A stretch of 64,000 nt of DNA. It comes from Caldalkalibacillus uzonensis (lineage in GTDB: Bacteria > Bacillota > Bacilli > Caldalkalibacillales > Caldalkalibacillaceae). This document shows positions 18,832 through 28,121 of this stretch, piece after piece. The translations under genes and the position numbers were made by a program. Numbering within the stretch: the stretch's first letter is position 1; each line of letters opens with the position of its first letter. Where the stretch lies: contig NZ_JAUSUQ010000010.1 of the NCBI RefSeq assembly GCF_030814135.1, positions 1 to 64,000 on the forward strand, given 5' to 3'. The notes under the pieces were generated by a model. The model was not told the origin of the DNA and ran no database searches. It saw only the letters and a list, made by a program, of their open reading frames with translations.

Positions 18832-19560
18832 ATGAGCAGCGAAAACAAAATTAGAATATTGATCATAGATGACCACACCATGTTCCGCGAAGGTGTTAAA
18901 CGGGTGATTGACATGGAAGAGGACTTTGAAGTGGTTGGCCAGGCCGGAGATGGGGAAGCAGCAGTTCAGTTGGTACAGGAACTTGAGCCGGATGTCATTC
19001 TGATGGATATTAATCTGCCCGGCATGAACGGGGTGGAAGCAACCGAAGCGGTCTTGCGTTATTCTCCTGATTCCAAGATCATTATTTTATCCATTCATGA
19101 TGACGAATCCTATGTTTTCCGCACCCTTCAATCCGGAGCCAAAGGTTATTTGTTGAAAGAGATGGATATTGAAGCACTGTCTGAGGCCATTCGTGCCGTC
19201 CACGAAGGAGGCGCCTATATTCATCCCAAAGTGACCGGCAAGCTGGTGGAAGAATTCCGCCGTTTGAAGCAGCAGGACACTGCTGAGAGGACCGGGGAGG
19301 AACCTTTAATCCGTGTCACCGACCCGTCAGAGCTCCGCGATGAATATGAGATTTACCAGCTTTTAACCAAGCGGGAATTTGAAGTGTTGCAGCTGATGGC
19401 CCAAGGAAAAAGCAACAAAGCGATCGGTGAGGCCCTGTTTATCAGTGAAAAAACAGTGAAGAATCATGTCAGCAGTATTTTGCAAAAAATGAAGGTGCAG
19501 GACCGTACCCAAGCGGTGATTGAAGCGATTAAGAACGGCTGGGTCAATATTGAACGATAG
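18832..19560 (+). CDS. degU: response regulator DegU (NarL/FixJ family)
   Basis: This 242-residue regulator has a receiver domain with acidic pocket DDH, phosphoacceptor Asp59 in LMDINLPGMNG and conserved Lys in GYLLKEM. Its C-terminal LuxR/GerE helix-turn-helix contains TKREFEVLQLMAQG and SEKTVKNHVSSILQKM. It is the DegS partner. The ATG at 18832 follows GGGAGGGG by nine bases; an earlier start would overlap degS. Phosphorylated DegU represses flagellar genes and activates exoproteases in B. subtilis, and the flagellar and protease genes around it fit such a role. Confidence 0.97.
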   Translation: MSSENKIRILIIDDHTMFREGVKRVIDMEEDFEVVGQAGDGEAAVQLVQELEPDVILMDINLPGMNGVEATEAVLRYSPDSKIIILSIHDDESYVFRTLQSGAKGYLLKEMDIEALSEAIRAVHEGGAYIHPKVTGKLVEEFRRLKQQDTAERTGEEPLIRVTDPSELRDEYEIYQLLTKREFEVLQLMAQGKSNKAIGEALFISEKTVKNHVSSILQKMKVQDRTQAVIEAIKNGWVNIER

Positions 19561-19640
19561 GGGCGAGCGTTAAGAGTTTCTTCCGGCCGTCACCCCAACC
19601 GTCCCCTGTGCATACTGTAAAGCAAAGGGGAGGGTTGGCG

Positions 19641-20063
19641 ATGGAAACCATCTTGCTTTGGTTGCTGGCCGCCTACGGGGGAGCCACAGGTTGCCTCTCT
19701 GTGTTAAAATGGTGGTATGGGCGGTTTCGTCCGCCTCGGGTCGATTATTATATTTTAACTTACAATTCTGCTCAGCAGATTGAGTGGATGATTCGTTCAT
19801 ATACCCACTTGTCCCGCATAGAGGGGCGGGAGTTTCGCTTTGTTATCATTGATTTTGGTTCGCTTGATGATACGTTGGCTATTATAGACAAATTTAAACG
19901 TAAGGGAATCCAAATTGAGCTGTTAACACAAGTAGAGGAGCCCCTCGAGCAGGTGGTGGAATTCCATAGCCATTCTGTCTGCTGCCAGGAGCATCGGGGG
20001 AAAGAGATGAAAGTGGTTGATCTCAGGAGGAGGCACTGCCTGTGCGAATACAAAACAAGTTAA
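19641..20063 (+). CDS. hypothetical protein with N-terminal membrane segment
   Basis: This 140-residue protein has a hydrophobic segment at about residues 3-22, then a globular part in which YYILTYNSAQQIEWMI and FVIIDFGSLDDTLAI resemble the first strand-helix units of a GT2-type glycosyltransferase fold. It is far too short for a whole enzyme and lacks the later catalytic regions. The ATG at 19641 follows GGGGAGGG. It lies between degU and the yaaR-like gene and overlaps that gene's start by 22 bases, so they are probably cotranscribed. Function is unknown. Confidence 0.68.
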   Translation: METILLWLLAAYGGATGCLSVLKWWYGRFRPPRVDYYILTYNSAQQIEWMIRSYTHLSRIEGREFRFVIIDFGSLDDTLAIIDKFKRKGIQIELLTQVEEPLEQVVEFHSHSVCCQEHRGKEMKVVDLRRRHCLCEYKTS

Positions 20064-20476
20064 ATGTTCCTGTTGATCACCCCAGGCAGGAGCATCGTGT
20101 GAAAGGGCAAACTTCGTTTAACCAGGTGATGCACAACATGCAAGTTCGCCTGCAGCGTGAAGCGCTGGCCGGTTTACTGCAAAAAATTGAAGCGGCCGGG
20201 GAGCAATTGGTTAAACGACGCACCTTGGCTCATCTGTTTCAATATAAACGGCTGGTCAAACAGTTTATAGAGGAAGCCACACAGAGAGGCCTGAAATGGA
20301 CGGAGCGGGAAGGGTCTTATGCCCATGGCCGTTTTAAGGTGTACCACCTGATTGAGCAGGTCGATGAACATTTGCTGCAGTTAACCGATGAACTATTGGC
20401 CACAGAAGAGGGGCATTTGCAGCTGTTGGCGCTGGTGGGGGAGATCAAAGGGCTTTTGGTTGAATTGTACGGATAA
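20042..20476 (+). CDS. YaaR family (DUF327) protein
   Basis: This 144-residue soluble, mostly helical protein has the features of the DUF327/YaaR family, including SFNQVMHN near residue 25, RRTLAHLFQYKRLVKQFIEEA and a C-terminal IKGLLVELYG. Its function is not established. The start is GTG at 20042 after an AGGAGGAGG stretch. In B. subtilis yaaR is near tmk and holB, so this is either a paralogue or a relocated gene. Confidence 0.82.
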   Translation: MRIQNKLNVPVDHPRQEHRVKGQTSFNQVMHNMQVRLQREALAGLLQKIEAAGEQLVKRRTLAHLFQYKRLVKQFIEEATQRGLKWTEREGSYAHGRFKVYHLIEQVDEHLLQLTDELLATEEGHLQLLALVGEIKGLLVELYG

Positions 20477-20481
20477 AGATC

Positions 20482-20525
20482 AACATCATGACTTGGCTTT
20501 CAAAGTGATGATGTTTTTATTTTTG
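20482..20525 (+). terminator. rho-independent terminator after yaaR-like gene
   Basis: CATCATGACTT pairs with AAGTGATGATG around GGCTTTCA, followed by TTTTTATTTTT. Confidence 0.85.
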
Positions 20526-20616
20526 ATCGGGCCGTTTTGTGGCATAATGGAAGCAACTCCCCCTCAGCTGGCGAGGGGACTTTTCCGTTGGTACATAAAG
20601 GAGGATAATACATATC

Positions 20617-21474
20617 ATGAGCAAAATTGCCATTGTCACGGACAGTACGGCTTATCTTTCCCAAGACACCATTGACAAACATCGCATTACAGTGGTGCCG
20701 CTCAGTGTGATCTTTGGCCAGGAGGCCTACCGTGAAGGTGAGGATATCGGCTATGAGGAATTTTACCGTAAATTAAAGGAGACCGATGTACTGCCCACCA
20801 CCTCCCAGCCTTCCGTGGGTGACTTTGTCAAAGCGTTTGAAAACCTGTCCAAGGAGTATGATCAAGCCATTTCCATCCACCTGTCCAGTGGTATTAGCGG
20901 CACTTATCAGGCTGCCCGGCAGGCGGCTGATCTCGTGGAAAATTTTCCTGTGCATCTGGTGGACTCTGAAATCTCTAGCGCTCCGCAAGCCCTTATGGCG
21001 CAAAAAGCAGCTCAGTTAGCAGAAGCAGGCAAAAGTGCCGAGGAGATTGTGGCCTTTCTGGAGGAGCTGAAACAGGCCAACCGGGCTTATTTTGTGGTTG
21101 ATGATCTCTCCCACTTGCACCGTGGCGGACGGCTCAATGCCGCCCAACTTTTGATCGGCAGCATGTTACGTATAAAGCCAGTTTTGCACTTTGTGGATAA
21201 AAAAATTGTACCGTTTGAAAAAATCCGCACCAAGAACAAAGCAAAAGCACGCATCTTGGAACTGTTGGCAGAGGATGCCAAGAACGGACAAGCCTTCCCT
21301 GTCACTGTCGTCCACGCCAATGCAGAACAGGAAGCATTGGACTGGATGGAAGAAGTACAAGCGCAATTTCCTCATCTCCCCGTTCAAACTGCGAAGATGG
21401 GGCCTGTTTTGGGTACTCATGTGGGCGAAGGCACGCTGGGTTTGACCTGGAATGTGCACCCCTCACTGGATTAA
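20617..21474 (+). CDS. yviA: DegV family fatty-acid-binding protein
   Basis: This 285-residue cytoplasmic protein has the DegV/FakB signatures IVTDSTAYLS, TSQPSVGDF, IHLSSGISGTYQ and HRGGRLNAAQ. DegV/FakB proteins bind a fatty acid and, with FakA kinases, present it for phosphorylation; which lipid this one carries is not visible. AAAGGAGG lies ten bases upstream of the ATG. It occupies the same position downstream of degSU and upstream of comFA as yviA in B. subtilis. Confidence 0.93.
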   Translation: MSKIAIVTDSTAYLSQDTIDKHRITVVPLSVIFGQEAYREGEDIGYEEFYRKLKETDVLPTTSQPSVGDFVKAFENLSKEYDQAISIHLSSGISGTYQAARQAADLVENFPVHLVDSEISSAPQALMAQKAAQLAEAGKSAEEIVAFLEELKQANRAYFVVDDLSHLHRGGRLNAAQLLIGSMLRIKPVLHFVDKKIVPFEKIRTKNKAKARILELLAEDAKNGQAFPVTVVHANAEQEALDWMEEVQAQFPHLPVQTAKMGPVLGTHVGEGTLGLTWNVHPSLD

Positions 21475-21563
21475 CCTCAGCCCTGCACCGCCAGGGCGGG
21501 CGTTTCATTTTCGTAATATTTTACATATTCTCATAGCGTGATGCCAGATCAGTAGTAAGAGAG

Positions 21564-23603
21564 GTGGCGGAAGTGGGTGGCTGTCTCTTGTACCAGGTGA
21601 CAGGAACCATTGGGATTCAATCTGTTGACAGGTCAGGCCCGCAACCAATCCGGTGGCTGTTTGTCTCTCCCAGTGCCGTGTTTGAACAGACGGACAAGAT
21701 GTTGTGGAACCGACTGCAGCGGGCCGGTTATTTTCAGGGTCAGCTGGAGTTGGCAGCCAGAGAATCTTCCTGGAGCCATTTGTTTGCCAGGCATGTGCAG
21801 GTTTATAGCCAAACCGTGCGGCTGGAAGCACAGGCGGGGTGTACTTTTCCTACGGCCCAGGAACGGCGCCGTTTGTGGCAGGCGTTCAGCCAGGTCAACC
21901 GAGCCGGAGTGGGGGAACGAAATGACGCTATGGGGTCAGGTGAGCGTCTGGTTGACAAGAGGCTGCTCCAGGCATTATACCCCATGTTGGCCGGCAGGCA
22001 GTTGCTGCTCTCTGAAGTGGAACAAGTGGCCAGAGAGCAGTTGGAACAAGAAGATGATTGGGAATGTCACCTCTTAGAGGCTCTGCAGCTGGGCTACCTG
22101 CAGGGTCTTTTTGAGTGGTTGCCCTCCATGGTCCTGTGCCGCAGGTCAGGGTGGTTTGGTCAGGGAAGGCGGTTTGGGAAGCGTCCCGCTCTCTTGGGGA
22201 AGAGACCTCTTCTCTGGCAGTGTCTCCGATGCGGCTCCTGTGAAGTAGTGGCGGTGGCTTGTGCCAGCTGCGGACGGGATGATTGTGCCTATTGCCCCCA
22301 GTGTCTGGTCATGGGCCGGGTCAAAGCCTGCCAGCCGTTGCTAAGATGGGAAGCTCATCAGCCAACCGCTCTTGATAGTGGTGATCCAGATGTTGAGTCT
22401 GCCAGGGATGCCGAGGGCCCGGTGGTGTGTACCTGGCAAGGCACATTGAGCCCGGGACAACAAACGGCCTCAAATGCCTTGCTGCGTTTTGTGCAGGATG
22501 CAGGGGATCAAGCGGAGGCAGAAGCTGAGCACAAACAACCGGAATTTTTAGTCTGGGCCGTGTGTGGCGCAGGAAAAACAGAAATGTTGTTTGACATGCT
22601 CACTTATGTGTTGAACAAAGACCAGAAAGTGCTGATCACCTCTCCGCGGCGGGACGTCATTCTTGAACTGGCTCCCCGGCTCAAAGAGGCCTATCCCATG
22701 GTGCCTATCCGTGTCTTGTACGGGGGCAGCGGGGAGAGGTTTAAACCGGGACAATTGTTTTTGGCCACCACGCATCAGACGCTTCGTTTTGCCCGCTATT
22801 TTGACCTGATCATCATCGATGAAGAAGATGCCTTTCCCTACCATCACGATCCCATGCTCCCCCTGGCTGTCTCCCGGGCCAGGCGGGAAACAGGTCAAAC
22901 GGTCTATTTGACGGCCACCCCACGCACGGAGATGGTCAAGCGGGTCAAGCGCGGGGAACTGCCCTATGTACTGATTCCCCAGCGTTTCCATGGACAGCCC
23001 TTGGCCGTCCCCAAGCTCCGTCCTGTTGGCCGCTGGCGCCACAGGATCAAGCAAGGGGAAAAGTTGACCGCACTGATGGATTATCTTTTTCATTTGTTGG
23101 AAAACAACCGTTACGGTTTCCTGTTTGTGCCCCATGTGGGCGACATTGAGCAGGTTGGACGCTATATTACAGAGGAGTTACTGCCCTTTATGCGAGCGAC
23201 ATGGCCGGAACTTTTTCCCGCAGAGTCTCCGTTTACCATGGAAGGGGTTCATGCTGAACACCCGGAGCGGGCCGATATTGTCTTACGCTTCCGCCGGCAT
23301 GAGATCCGTCTGCTCATCACCACCACCATTCTGGAACGGGGTGTCACCATCTCCTACAGTGATGTGGCTGTGCTGGGCAGTGATGATGATGTCTTTGACA
23401 CGGCGGCTCTGATTCAAATTGCTGGCCGGGTGGGACGCAAAAAAGAAGACCCTGTGGGACAGGTGTGGTTTTTGCCCGAAATGCGGACCAAAACACAGCA
23501 GCAGGCCATCCGGCAGATCAGGGAGTGGAACCGCTTGGCCCGGCAGCTTGGCGGTGGCCCGCAAGGGAGTGGCAGGCCAGTGGGTGATGATGCCCATGGG
23601 TAA
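21564..23603 (+). CDS. comFA: late competence ATP-dependent DNA translocase ComFA
   Basis: This 679-residue DEAD-box-like helicase drives single-stranded DNA import in competence. A zinc-binding four-cysteine region (CLRCGSC, CASCGRDDCAYCPQC) lies near residues 220-250, as in ComFA. Walker A is CGAGKTEM, the DExx motif is IIIDEEDAF, motif III is TATPRTEM, and TTTILERGVTI plus QIAGRVGRKKEDP complete the helicase core. The first 200 residues are poorly conserved and longer than typical. The start is uncertain: GTG at 21564 or GTG at 21573, the latter better spaced from AGAGAGG. No comFB is present between it and comFC. Confidence 0.93.
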   Translation: MAEVGGCLLYQVTGTIGIQSVDRSGPQPIRWLFVSPSAVFEQTDKMLWNRLQRAGYFQGQLELAARESSWSHLFARHVQVYSQTVRLEAQAGCTFPTAQERRRLWQAFSQVNRAGVGERNDAMGSGERLVDKRLLQALYPMLAGRQLLLSEVEQVAREQLEQEDDWECHLLEALQLGYLQGLFEWLPSMVLCRRSGWFGQGRRFGKRPALLGKRPLLWQCLRCGSCEVVAVACASCGRDDCAYCPQCLVMGRVKACQPLLRWEAHQPTALDSGDPDVESARDAEGPVVCTWQGTLSPGQQTASNALLRFVQDAGDQAEAEAEHKQPEFLVWAVCGAGKTEMLFDMLTYVLNKDQKVLITSPRRDVILELAPRLKEAYPMVPIRVLYGGSGERFKPGQLFLATTHQTLRFARYFDLIIIDEEDAFPYHHDPMLPLAVSRARRETGQTVYLTATPRTEMVKRVKRGELPYVLIPQRFHGQPLAVPKLRPVGRWRHRIKQGEKLTALMDYLFHLLENNRYGFLFVPHVGDIEQVGRYITEELLPFMRATWPELFPAESPFTMEGVHAEHPERADIVLRFRRHEIRLLITTTILERGVTISYSDVAVLGSDDDVFDTAALIQIAGRVGRKKEDPVGQVWFLPEMRTKTQQQAIRQIREWNRLARQLGGGPQGSGRPVGDDAHG

Positions 23604-23632
23604 GAGAAAGAGAAAAAGAGCGGGTGTTTGCC

Positions 23633-24424
23633 ATGTGTAAGCGATGTTTAATCTGTCACAGTATGCTGCCGGACTCATTTTCCTGGGTCTCCCTGTTAAG
23701 TTTTCTTCCCTTTCAGCGAGACACCTTGCCTCCCCTGGATCAATGGCTGTGTCCCGATTGTGAGCGGCAAGCAGCGTGGATCAACACAGGATGTGTGCGT
23801 TGCTTCCGGCCTCTGGAGACGGTTGAAAGGCGCTTGGCCAAGGAAACAGAGCAGGGCTTGTTATGCTATGACTGTCAGCGCTGGCTGGCCTGGGAAGAAT
23901 CCCAGGGCAGGGGTCCCGTTTTGGCCTGGAACCGGAGCGTGCTGCGGTATGATGCGTGGACCCAGGACTTGGTCACTCAGTATAAATTCCGGGGGGATGA
24001 GCGCCTCAAATATTTTTTTGCTGCGCTCATCGTTCACCATGCCCGCCAACTGGGGGTTGACACAGAGGACATTGACGTGGTCACCGCCATCCCGTTGTCC
24101 AAGGGACGACTGATTGAACGGGGATTTAACCAGGCTGATCTCATCGCCCGCCTGGTGGCTGAAGCATGGCAGCGGCCGTACATTCCGGATCTTCTGCTGC
24201 GGCAGGAAACAGAAGGAAAGCAGAGTAAAAAAGGACGGCAGGACCGGTTGGAGAAAATCTTGTCCATGTTTCTTAACAATCCGGCTCATACGGCCGATAT
24301 ATTAAATAAGCGGATTATCGTGATTGATGACATCTATACCACGGGGGCAACCCTGCATGCCGCAGCCCTGGCCTTAAAAACTGGTGGAGCCAGAAAGGTT
24401 TGCAGCTATACGGTTGCCCGCTAA
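23633..24424 (+). CDS. comFC: competence protein ComFC (phosphoribosyltransferase-like)
   Basis: This 263-residue protein has an N-terminal zinc-ribbon-like region with repeated CxxC pairs (CKRCLIC, CPDC, CVRC, CYDC). Its C-terminal PRTase domain has the PRPP-binding motif VIDDIYTTGAT. ComFC/ComF proteins assist DNA uptake with ComFA. The start at 23633 (ATG) is chosen over an upstream GTG at 23624. It begins 29 bases after comFA and its end nearly abuts yvyF, giving a comF-flagellar superoperon as in B. subtilis. Confidence 0.93.
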   Translation: MCKRCLICHSMLPDSFSWVSLLSFLPFQRDTLPPLDQWLCPDCERQAAWINTGCVRCFRPLETVERRLAKETEQGLLCYDCQRWLAWEESQGRGPVLAWNRSVLRYDAWTQDLVTQYKFRGDERLKYFFAALIVHHARQLGVDTEDIDVVTAIPLSKGRLIERGFNQADLIARLVAEAWQRPYIPDLLLRQETEGKQSKKGRQDRLEKILSMFLNNPAHTADILNKRIIVIDDIYTTGATLHAAALALKTGGARKVCSYTVAR

Positions 24425-24453
24425 AAGCAGCTGTGCGAGAGAGAGGGATGTGC

Positions 24454-24897
24454 ATGGCTCAACTGGAAAATTGTCCACGCTGCGGCACTTTATTTGTGAG
24501 GACGGTCCGCAAGGTGTGTCCCCAGTGCCACCAGGAGATTGAACAGCAATACCGGATCGTGTATGATTTTTTGAGACGAAAGGAGAACCGGGAAGCCACG
24601 ATATATGAAACGAGTGAACAGACAGGGGTGTCCGTAGCTCAAATTAAAGAGTTTATCCGTCAGGGCCGGTTGCAGCTTAAGGATTTGCCCAATATGGGTT
24701 ATCCCTGTGAGTCGTGCGGGACATTAATTCAGGAAGGCAGGCTGTGTAAAAGTTGCCGCGAAAGGTTAATCTCAGAGATGGGCAAGCTGAACGCCAGCGA
24801 AGGGGAAAACAGCACTCCTTCACATTCCCGGGATTATAAGCATGCTAAGGGATACCGTCAATTGAAAGCAGATGATAAACAGCGGCGAGGAAGGTGA
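24454..24897 (+). CDS. yvyF: flagellar operon protein YvyF
   Basis: This 147-residue protein has two CxxC zinc knuckles at the N-terminus (CPRCG, CPQCH), a MerR-like helical middle (ATIYETSEQTGVSVAQIKEFI) and a second pair of knuckles (CESCG, CKSCR). It matches the family always found upstream of flgM in Bacillales; its role is thought to be regulation of flagellar genes. AGAGGG precedes the ATG at 24454 by six bases; an ATG two codons earlier is also possible. Confidence 0.92.
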   Translation: MAQLENCPRCGTLFVRTVRKVCPQCHQEIEQQYRIVYDFLRRKENREATIYETSEQTGVSVAQIKEFIRQGRLQLKDLPNMGYPCESCGTLIQEGRLCKSCRERLISEMGKLNASEGENSTPSHSRDYKHAKGYRQLKADDKQRRGR

Positions 24898-24902
24898 TCA
24901 GT

Positions 24903-25181
24903 ATGAAAATAGATCAAACCCATGGTCTCTGGCGACCTAACCCTTACCAGCAGCAACAAGTGTCAAAGTCTGTTCAGAAAAAAGGAAAGATGGGTCAAGA
25001 TCAGGTTCACATTTCGAAAGAAGCGAAAGTGATGCTGGAGAAACAAAACCAAACGAACGTTCATACGGATCGGCAAGCCAAACTAGAGCGAATCAAGGAA
25101 CAGCTGGAAAAGGGAACTTATCAGGTAAACAGCAAGAAAGTGGCTGAGCGCGTCTTTGATTTTTGGTTCAGATCAAGCTAA
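24903..25181 (+). CDS. flgM: anti-sigma-D factor FlgM
   Basis: This 92-residue protein is the negative regulator of flagellar sigma factor SigD. It has the typical N-terminus MKIDQTH, a disordered Gln/Lys-rich middle, an ISKEAKVML segment and a C-terminal sigma-binding helix ending in VAERVFDFWF. The ATG at 24903 follows AGGAAGGTGA. The gene overlaps the end of yvyF closely and is followed by flgN after 15 bases. SigD targets in this window include hag and flaG. Confidence 0.94.
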   Translation: MKIDQTHGLWRPNPYQQQQVSKSVQKKGKMGQDQVHISKEAKVMLEKQNQTNVHTDRQAKLERIKEQLEKGTYQVNSKKVAERVFDFWFRSS

Positions 25182-25196
25182 AGGAGCGGAGCCCAG

Positions 25197-25700
25197 ATGC
25201 AGATGCTAATTGCCACCCTGGAGGACCTTCTTCAGGCTCATGAAGCGATGCTGGAGATTGCCCGCAGTAAGCAGGATGTCCTGATTAAGGGGGATGTGCA
25301 GGGATTATCCGCCTTGTTGGAGAAAGAGGGGCAGTGGATTAAGCGGCTCAGTAAGCTTGAGCAGGAACGCCAGTTTCAAGTGGAGGATTATGTGCGGCGG
25401 CTTGGCTTGGAAGTAGATGAGGATGTCACTTTGTCCCGTTTGTTGGCCTTGCTCCCCGGCAGTGAGAACAAGCGTAAGGCAGAGCGGTTGGCAGAGCAGT
25501 TGACAGAGACGATTGTGAAGTTACGGGAACAGAACGAACTTAATCAGCGCTTAATCCAGGATGCCCTTAAGGCGGTCAATCACACCTTGGACGTGCTCAC
25601 CCAGAATGAGTCGGAGATCACATACCAGAAGCCGGACAAACAAGGCAAAGGGCAGCCTGGCCCACCGCCCGGACGAGGTTTTTTTGACATCAAAGCATAA
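25197..25700 (+). CDS. flgN: flagellar export chaperone FlgN
   Basis: This 167-residue helical protein (YvyG in B. subtilis) matches FlgN in length, position and pattern. It begins with a LEDLLQAHEAMLEIARSKQDVLIKGD helix pair and ends with a LNQRLIQDALKAVNHTLDVLT helix typical of the hook-protein chaperone. FlgN holds FlgK and FlgL for export, and those genes lie immediately downstream. AAGGAG lies ten bases before the ATG. Confidence 0.92.
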   Translation: MQMLIATLEDLLQAHEAMLEIARSKQDVLIKGDVQGLSALLEKEGQWIKRLSKLEQERQFQVEDYVRRLGLEVDEDVTLSRLLALLPGSENKRKAERLAEQLTETIVKLREQNELNQRLIQDALKAVNHTLDVLTQNESEITYQKPDKQGKGQPGPPPGRGFFDIKA

Positions 25701-25770
25701 AAATAGGTCAAGCACAAGTCCATATCAGAGGCAAATTTCAGAGAGACTAATTTTAGTAAGGAGTGAGACG

Positions 25771-27171
25771 ATGAGATCCACTTTTCATGGATTAGAAGTG
25801 GCCAAGCGAGGCTTGTACGCCCAGCAGACCGGCATTAACACCACTGCCCACAATATTGCCAACGCCAACACCCAAGGTTACACTCGTCAACGGGTCAACT
25901 TTACAGCTTCTTCCCCCATTGAAGTCCCGGCCATGAACCGCTCCGTGGCACCGGGCCAGTTGGGGACTGGGGTCAACTTTTCCTCTATTGTGCGCTTGAG
26001 AGAAAAATTTTTGGATGACCAGTTCCGCAACGAAGCCCATTCCTACGGCTATTGGCATATTCAAAAAGATACCCTGGAGAAAATAGAGATGATTTTTAAT
26101 GAACCCAGTGATGACGGCCTGCGCTCCACCATCGACCAGTTTTGGAACGCCTGGAGTGATTTGAGCCGGGAGCCGGATAACCTGACCGCCCGGGCTGTGG
26201 TGCGCGAGCGGGCTTTTGCCTTGCTGGATGCTTTTAAACATGTGGATACCAAGCTGGGTGAACTGCAGAAAGATCTGGAAGTCAGCTTTGAGGCAAAGGT
26301 GTGGGAAGCAAACGGGTATATTGAACAAATCGCCCAGCTGAACAAGGAGATCCGCCGTATCGAAGGGATGGGCATGAACGCCAACGATTTACGTGACCAG
26401 CGTGATCTCTTGGTCGATGAGTTGGCCCGCCTGGTGCCGATTGAAGTGGTAGAGGAACAAGAAGAAGGCAAGAAGGGGATGTACAATATTAAGCTGCTCC
26501 ATGGCGGGGATGAAGAGATTATGTTAGTAGAGGGGATTGAGTCTAACACGATAGGCCTGGAAGATCAAAATGTTGTTTATCAGGCTGTTACTGAGAATGG
26601 CATCAGCGGAGAGTTGCACAGTTTGTGGAAAGCTCGTACCGAGACAGTAGAGACGTATCGGGAGCAATTGGAAGCATTGTTTGCCAACATCATAGAGGCG
26701 GTGAACAGTCAACATGAAGATGGTTTTGATTTAAACGGTGACGAAGACATCAGCTTCTTCACGTTGATTGATGGCGCCAGTCAAATATCTATTCAAGAGG
26801 TAGAGGTCAACCCCGAAATTGTGGCTGACTTAAACCGGATTGCTGCCTCCAGCCGTTCGGATGCAGTTGGCAATGGTGAAAACGCCTTGGCCATCAGCCA
26901 GCTGCGTGATCAGTTTAATGAGGAGTACCGGGTGATGATGGGCCAGTTGGGGGTACAAACCCAGGAAGCCCAGCGGCAAGCCAGTAACTCGCAAATTATT
27001 TTGGAAGCGGTAGATTATCGACGCCAATCTGTGAGCGGGGTCTCCCTGGACGAAGAGATGGTCAACCTGGTTCAATTGCAGCATGCTTACAATGCTTCGG
27101 CCCGGATGGTCACTGCAATAGATCAGATGCTGGAAACGATTATCAACCGCATGGGTGTTGTCGGCCGTTAA
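25771..27171 (+). CDS. flgK: flagellar hook-associated protein 1
   Basis: This 466-residue protein is the first hook-filament junction component. The N-terminus has the rod/hook signature GLEVAKRGLYAQQTGINTTAHNIANANTQGYTRQ (family motif NIANANT), and the C-terminus has the axial motif VNLVQLQHAYNASARMVTAIDQML. The middle contains the FlgK domain with NELRDQRD-like NDLRDQRDLLVDEL. AAGGAGTGAG precedes the ATG at 25771. It is secreted through the flagellar type III system with FlgN help. Confidence 0.96.
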   Translation: MRSTFHGLEVAKRGLYAQQTGINTTAHNIANANTQGYTRQRVNFTASSPIEVPAMNRSVAPGQLGTGVNFSSIVRLREKFLDDQFRNEAHSYGYWHIQKDTLEKIEMIFNEPSDDGLRSTIDQFWNAWSDLSREPDNLTARAVVRERAFALLDAFKHVDTKLGELQKDLEVSFEAKVWEANGYIEQIAQLNKEIRRIEGMGMNANDLRDQRDLLVDELARLVPIEVVEEQEEGKKGMYNIKLLHGGDEEIMLVEGIESNTIGLEDQNVVYQAVTENGISGELHSLWKARTETVETYREQLEALFANIIEAVNSQHEDGFDLNGDEDISFFTLIDGASQISIQEVEVNPEIVADLNRIAASSRSDAVGNGENALAISQLRDQFNEEYRVMMGQLGVQTQEAQRQASNSQIILEAVDYRRQSVSGVSLDEEMVNLVQLQHAYNASARMVTAIDQMLETIINRMGVVGR

Positions 27172-27199
27172 CGATGTTTGGAGAGGAAGGTGACAAGCG

Positions 27200-28090
27200 A
27201 TGAGAGTGACGCCCAAAATGATCAGCGACCAGATGATGAGTAATTTGAACCGCAATTTGAACCGGCTGCAACATGTGCAATGGCAGCTTTCCACAGGCAA
27301 GAAAATTGGCAAGCCGTCGGATGATCCGGTCGGCATCAGTTCGGCCTTGCGCTACCGCAGTGAGCTGGCAGCCAACGAGCAATACCAGCGCAATCTGGAT
27401 TCCGCCCTGTCCTGGTTGGAAAACGCCGATTCCATGGTAGGGCAAATTGTGCAGGTGGTGGAACGTGCCCGTGATTTGACTGTGCAAGGTTCGACAGGGA
27501 GCAATTCAGACGTCTCTTTGGAATCGATTGCTAAGGAAATTGACCAGTTGATTGAGCAGTTATACGAAATGGCCAATTCCCAATTCAATGGCAAGTATAT
27601 TTTTAATGGGCAGCGTACTGATCAGAAGCCGTACCCCGAAAATGATTATGTTGGCGTCCAGTTTGATACGGGTGAGATTAAATTTGAAGTGGCCCGCGGA
27701 GTTACTATCCCGATCAACCAGCATGCCGGCGACATTTTTGGAGAGGAAAATGATCCTGACAATCTGTTTGCTGTTTTGCAAGAAATCAGAACGGCCTTGC
27801 AACAAAATGATCCTGAAGAGGTGGGGAACCAGCTGGGCAATCTGGACAGCCGGATGGATAAGATCTTGCTGACATGGGCTGAAATTGGCGCCCGCTACAA
27901 CCGTCTGGAGCTGATGAACAACCGCATGCATGATGAGAATCTTAACCTTAAAACTGTACTGTCCAAAACAGAAGATGCTGACCTGGCTGAGGTGATTATC
28001 AATCTGAGGACTGAAGAAAACATCTACCGTTCCAGCCTGGCTGCTGGAGCGCGCATCATCCAGCCCAGTCTGATTGACTTCCTGCGTTAA
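27200..28090 (+). CDS. flgL: flagellar hook-associated protein 3
   Basis: This 296-residue protein is the second hook-filament junction component, with a flagellin-like N-terminal helix (MRVTPKMISDQMMSNLNRNLNRL, STGKKIGKPSDDPVG). The C-terminal helix is DADLAEVIINLRTEENIYRSSLAAGARI. Its length matches FlgL. It begins 28 bases after flgK with GAGAGGAAGGTG upstream. Confidence 0.96.
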   Translation: MRVTPKMISDQMMSNLNRNLNRLQHVQWQLSTGKKIGKPSDDPVGISSALRYRSELAANEQYQRNLDSALSWLENADSMVGQIVQVVERARDLTVQGSTGSNSDVSLESIAKEIDQLIEQLYEMANSQFNGKYIFNGQRTDQKPYPENDYVGVQFDTGEIKFEVARGVTIPINQHAGDIFGEENDPDNLFAVLQEIRTALQQNDPEEVGNQLGNLDSRMDKILLTWAEIGARYNRLELMNNRMHDENLNLKTVLSKTEDADLAEVIINLRTEENIYRSSLAAGARIIQPSLIDFLR

Positions 28091-28121
28091 GCGAACACCT
28101 GGCCAAGGGTGGTGTGTAAAA

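Noticed and set aside
21475..21563. ComK box before comFA
   Set aside because: The gap has T-rich runs but no AAAA-N5-TTTT pair in the required arrangement.
22548..23135. 195-codon minus-strand frame opposite comFA
   Set aside because: comFA has all helicase motifs in the plus frame; the opposite frame has no ribosome site and no family.
25792..26549. Minus-strand open frames opposite flgK
   Set aside because: They are shadows of a well-conserved gene with no start signals or recognisable domains.
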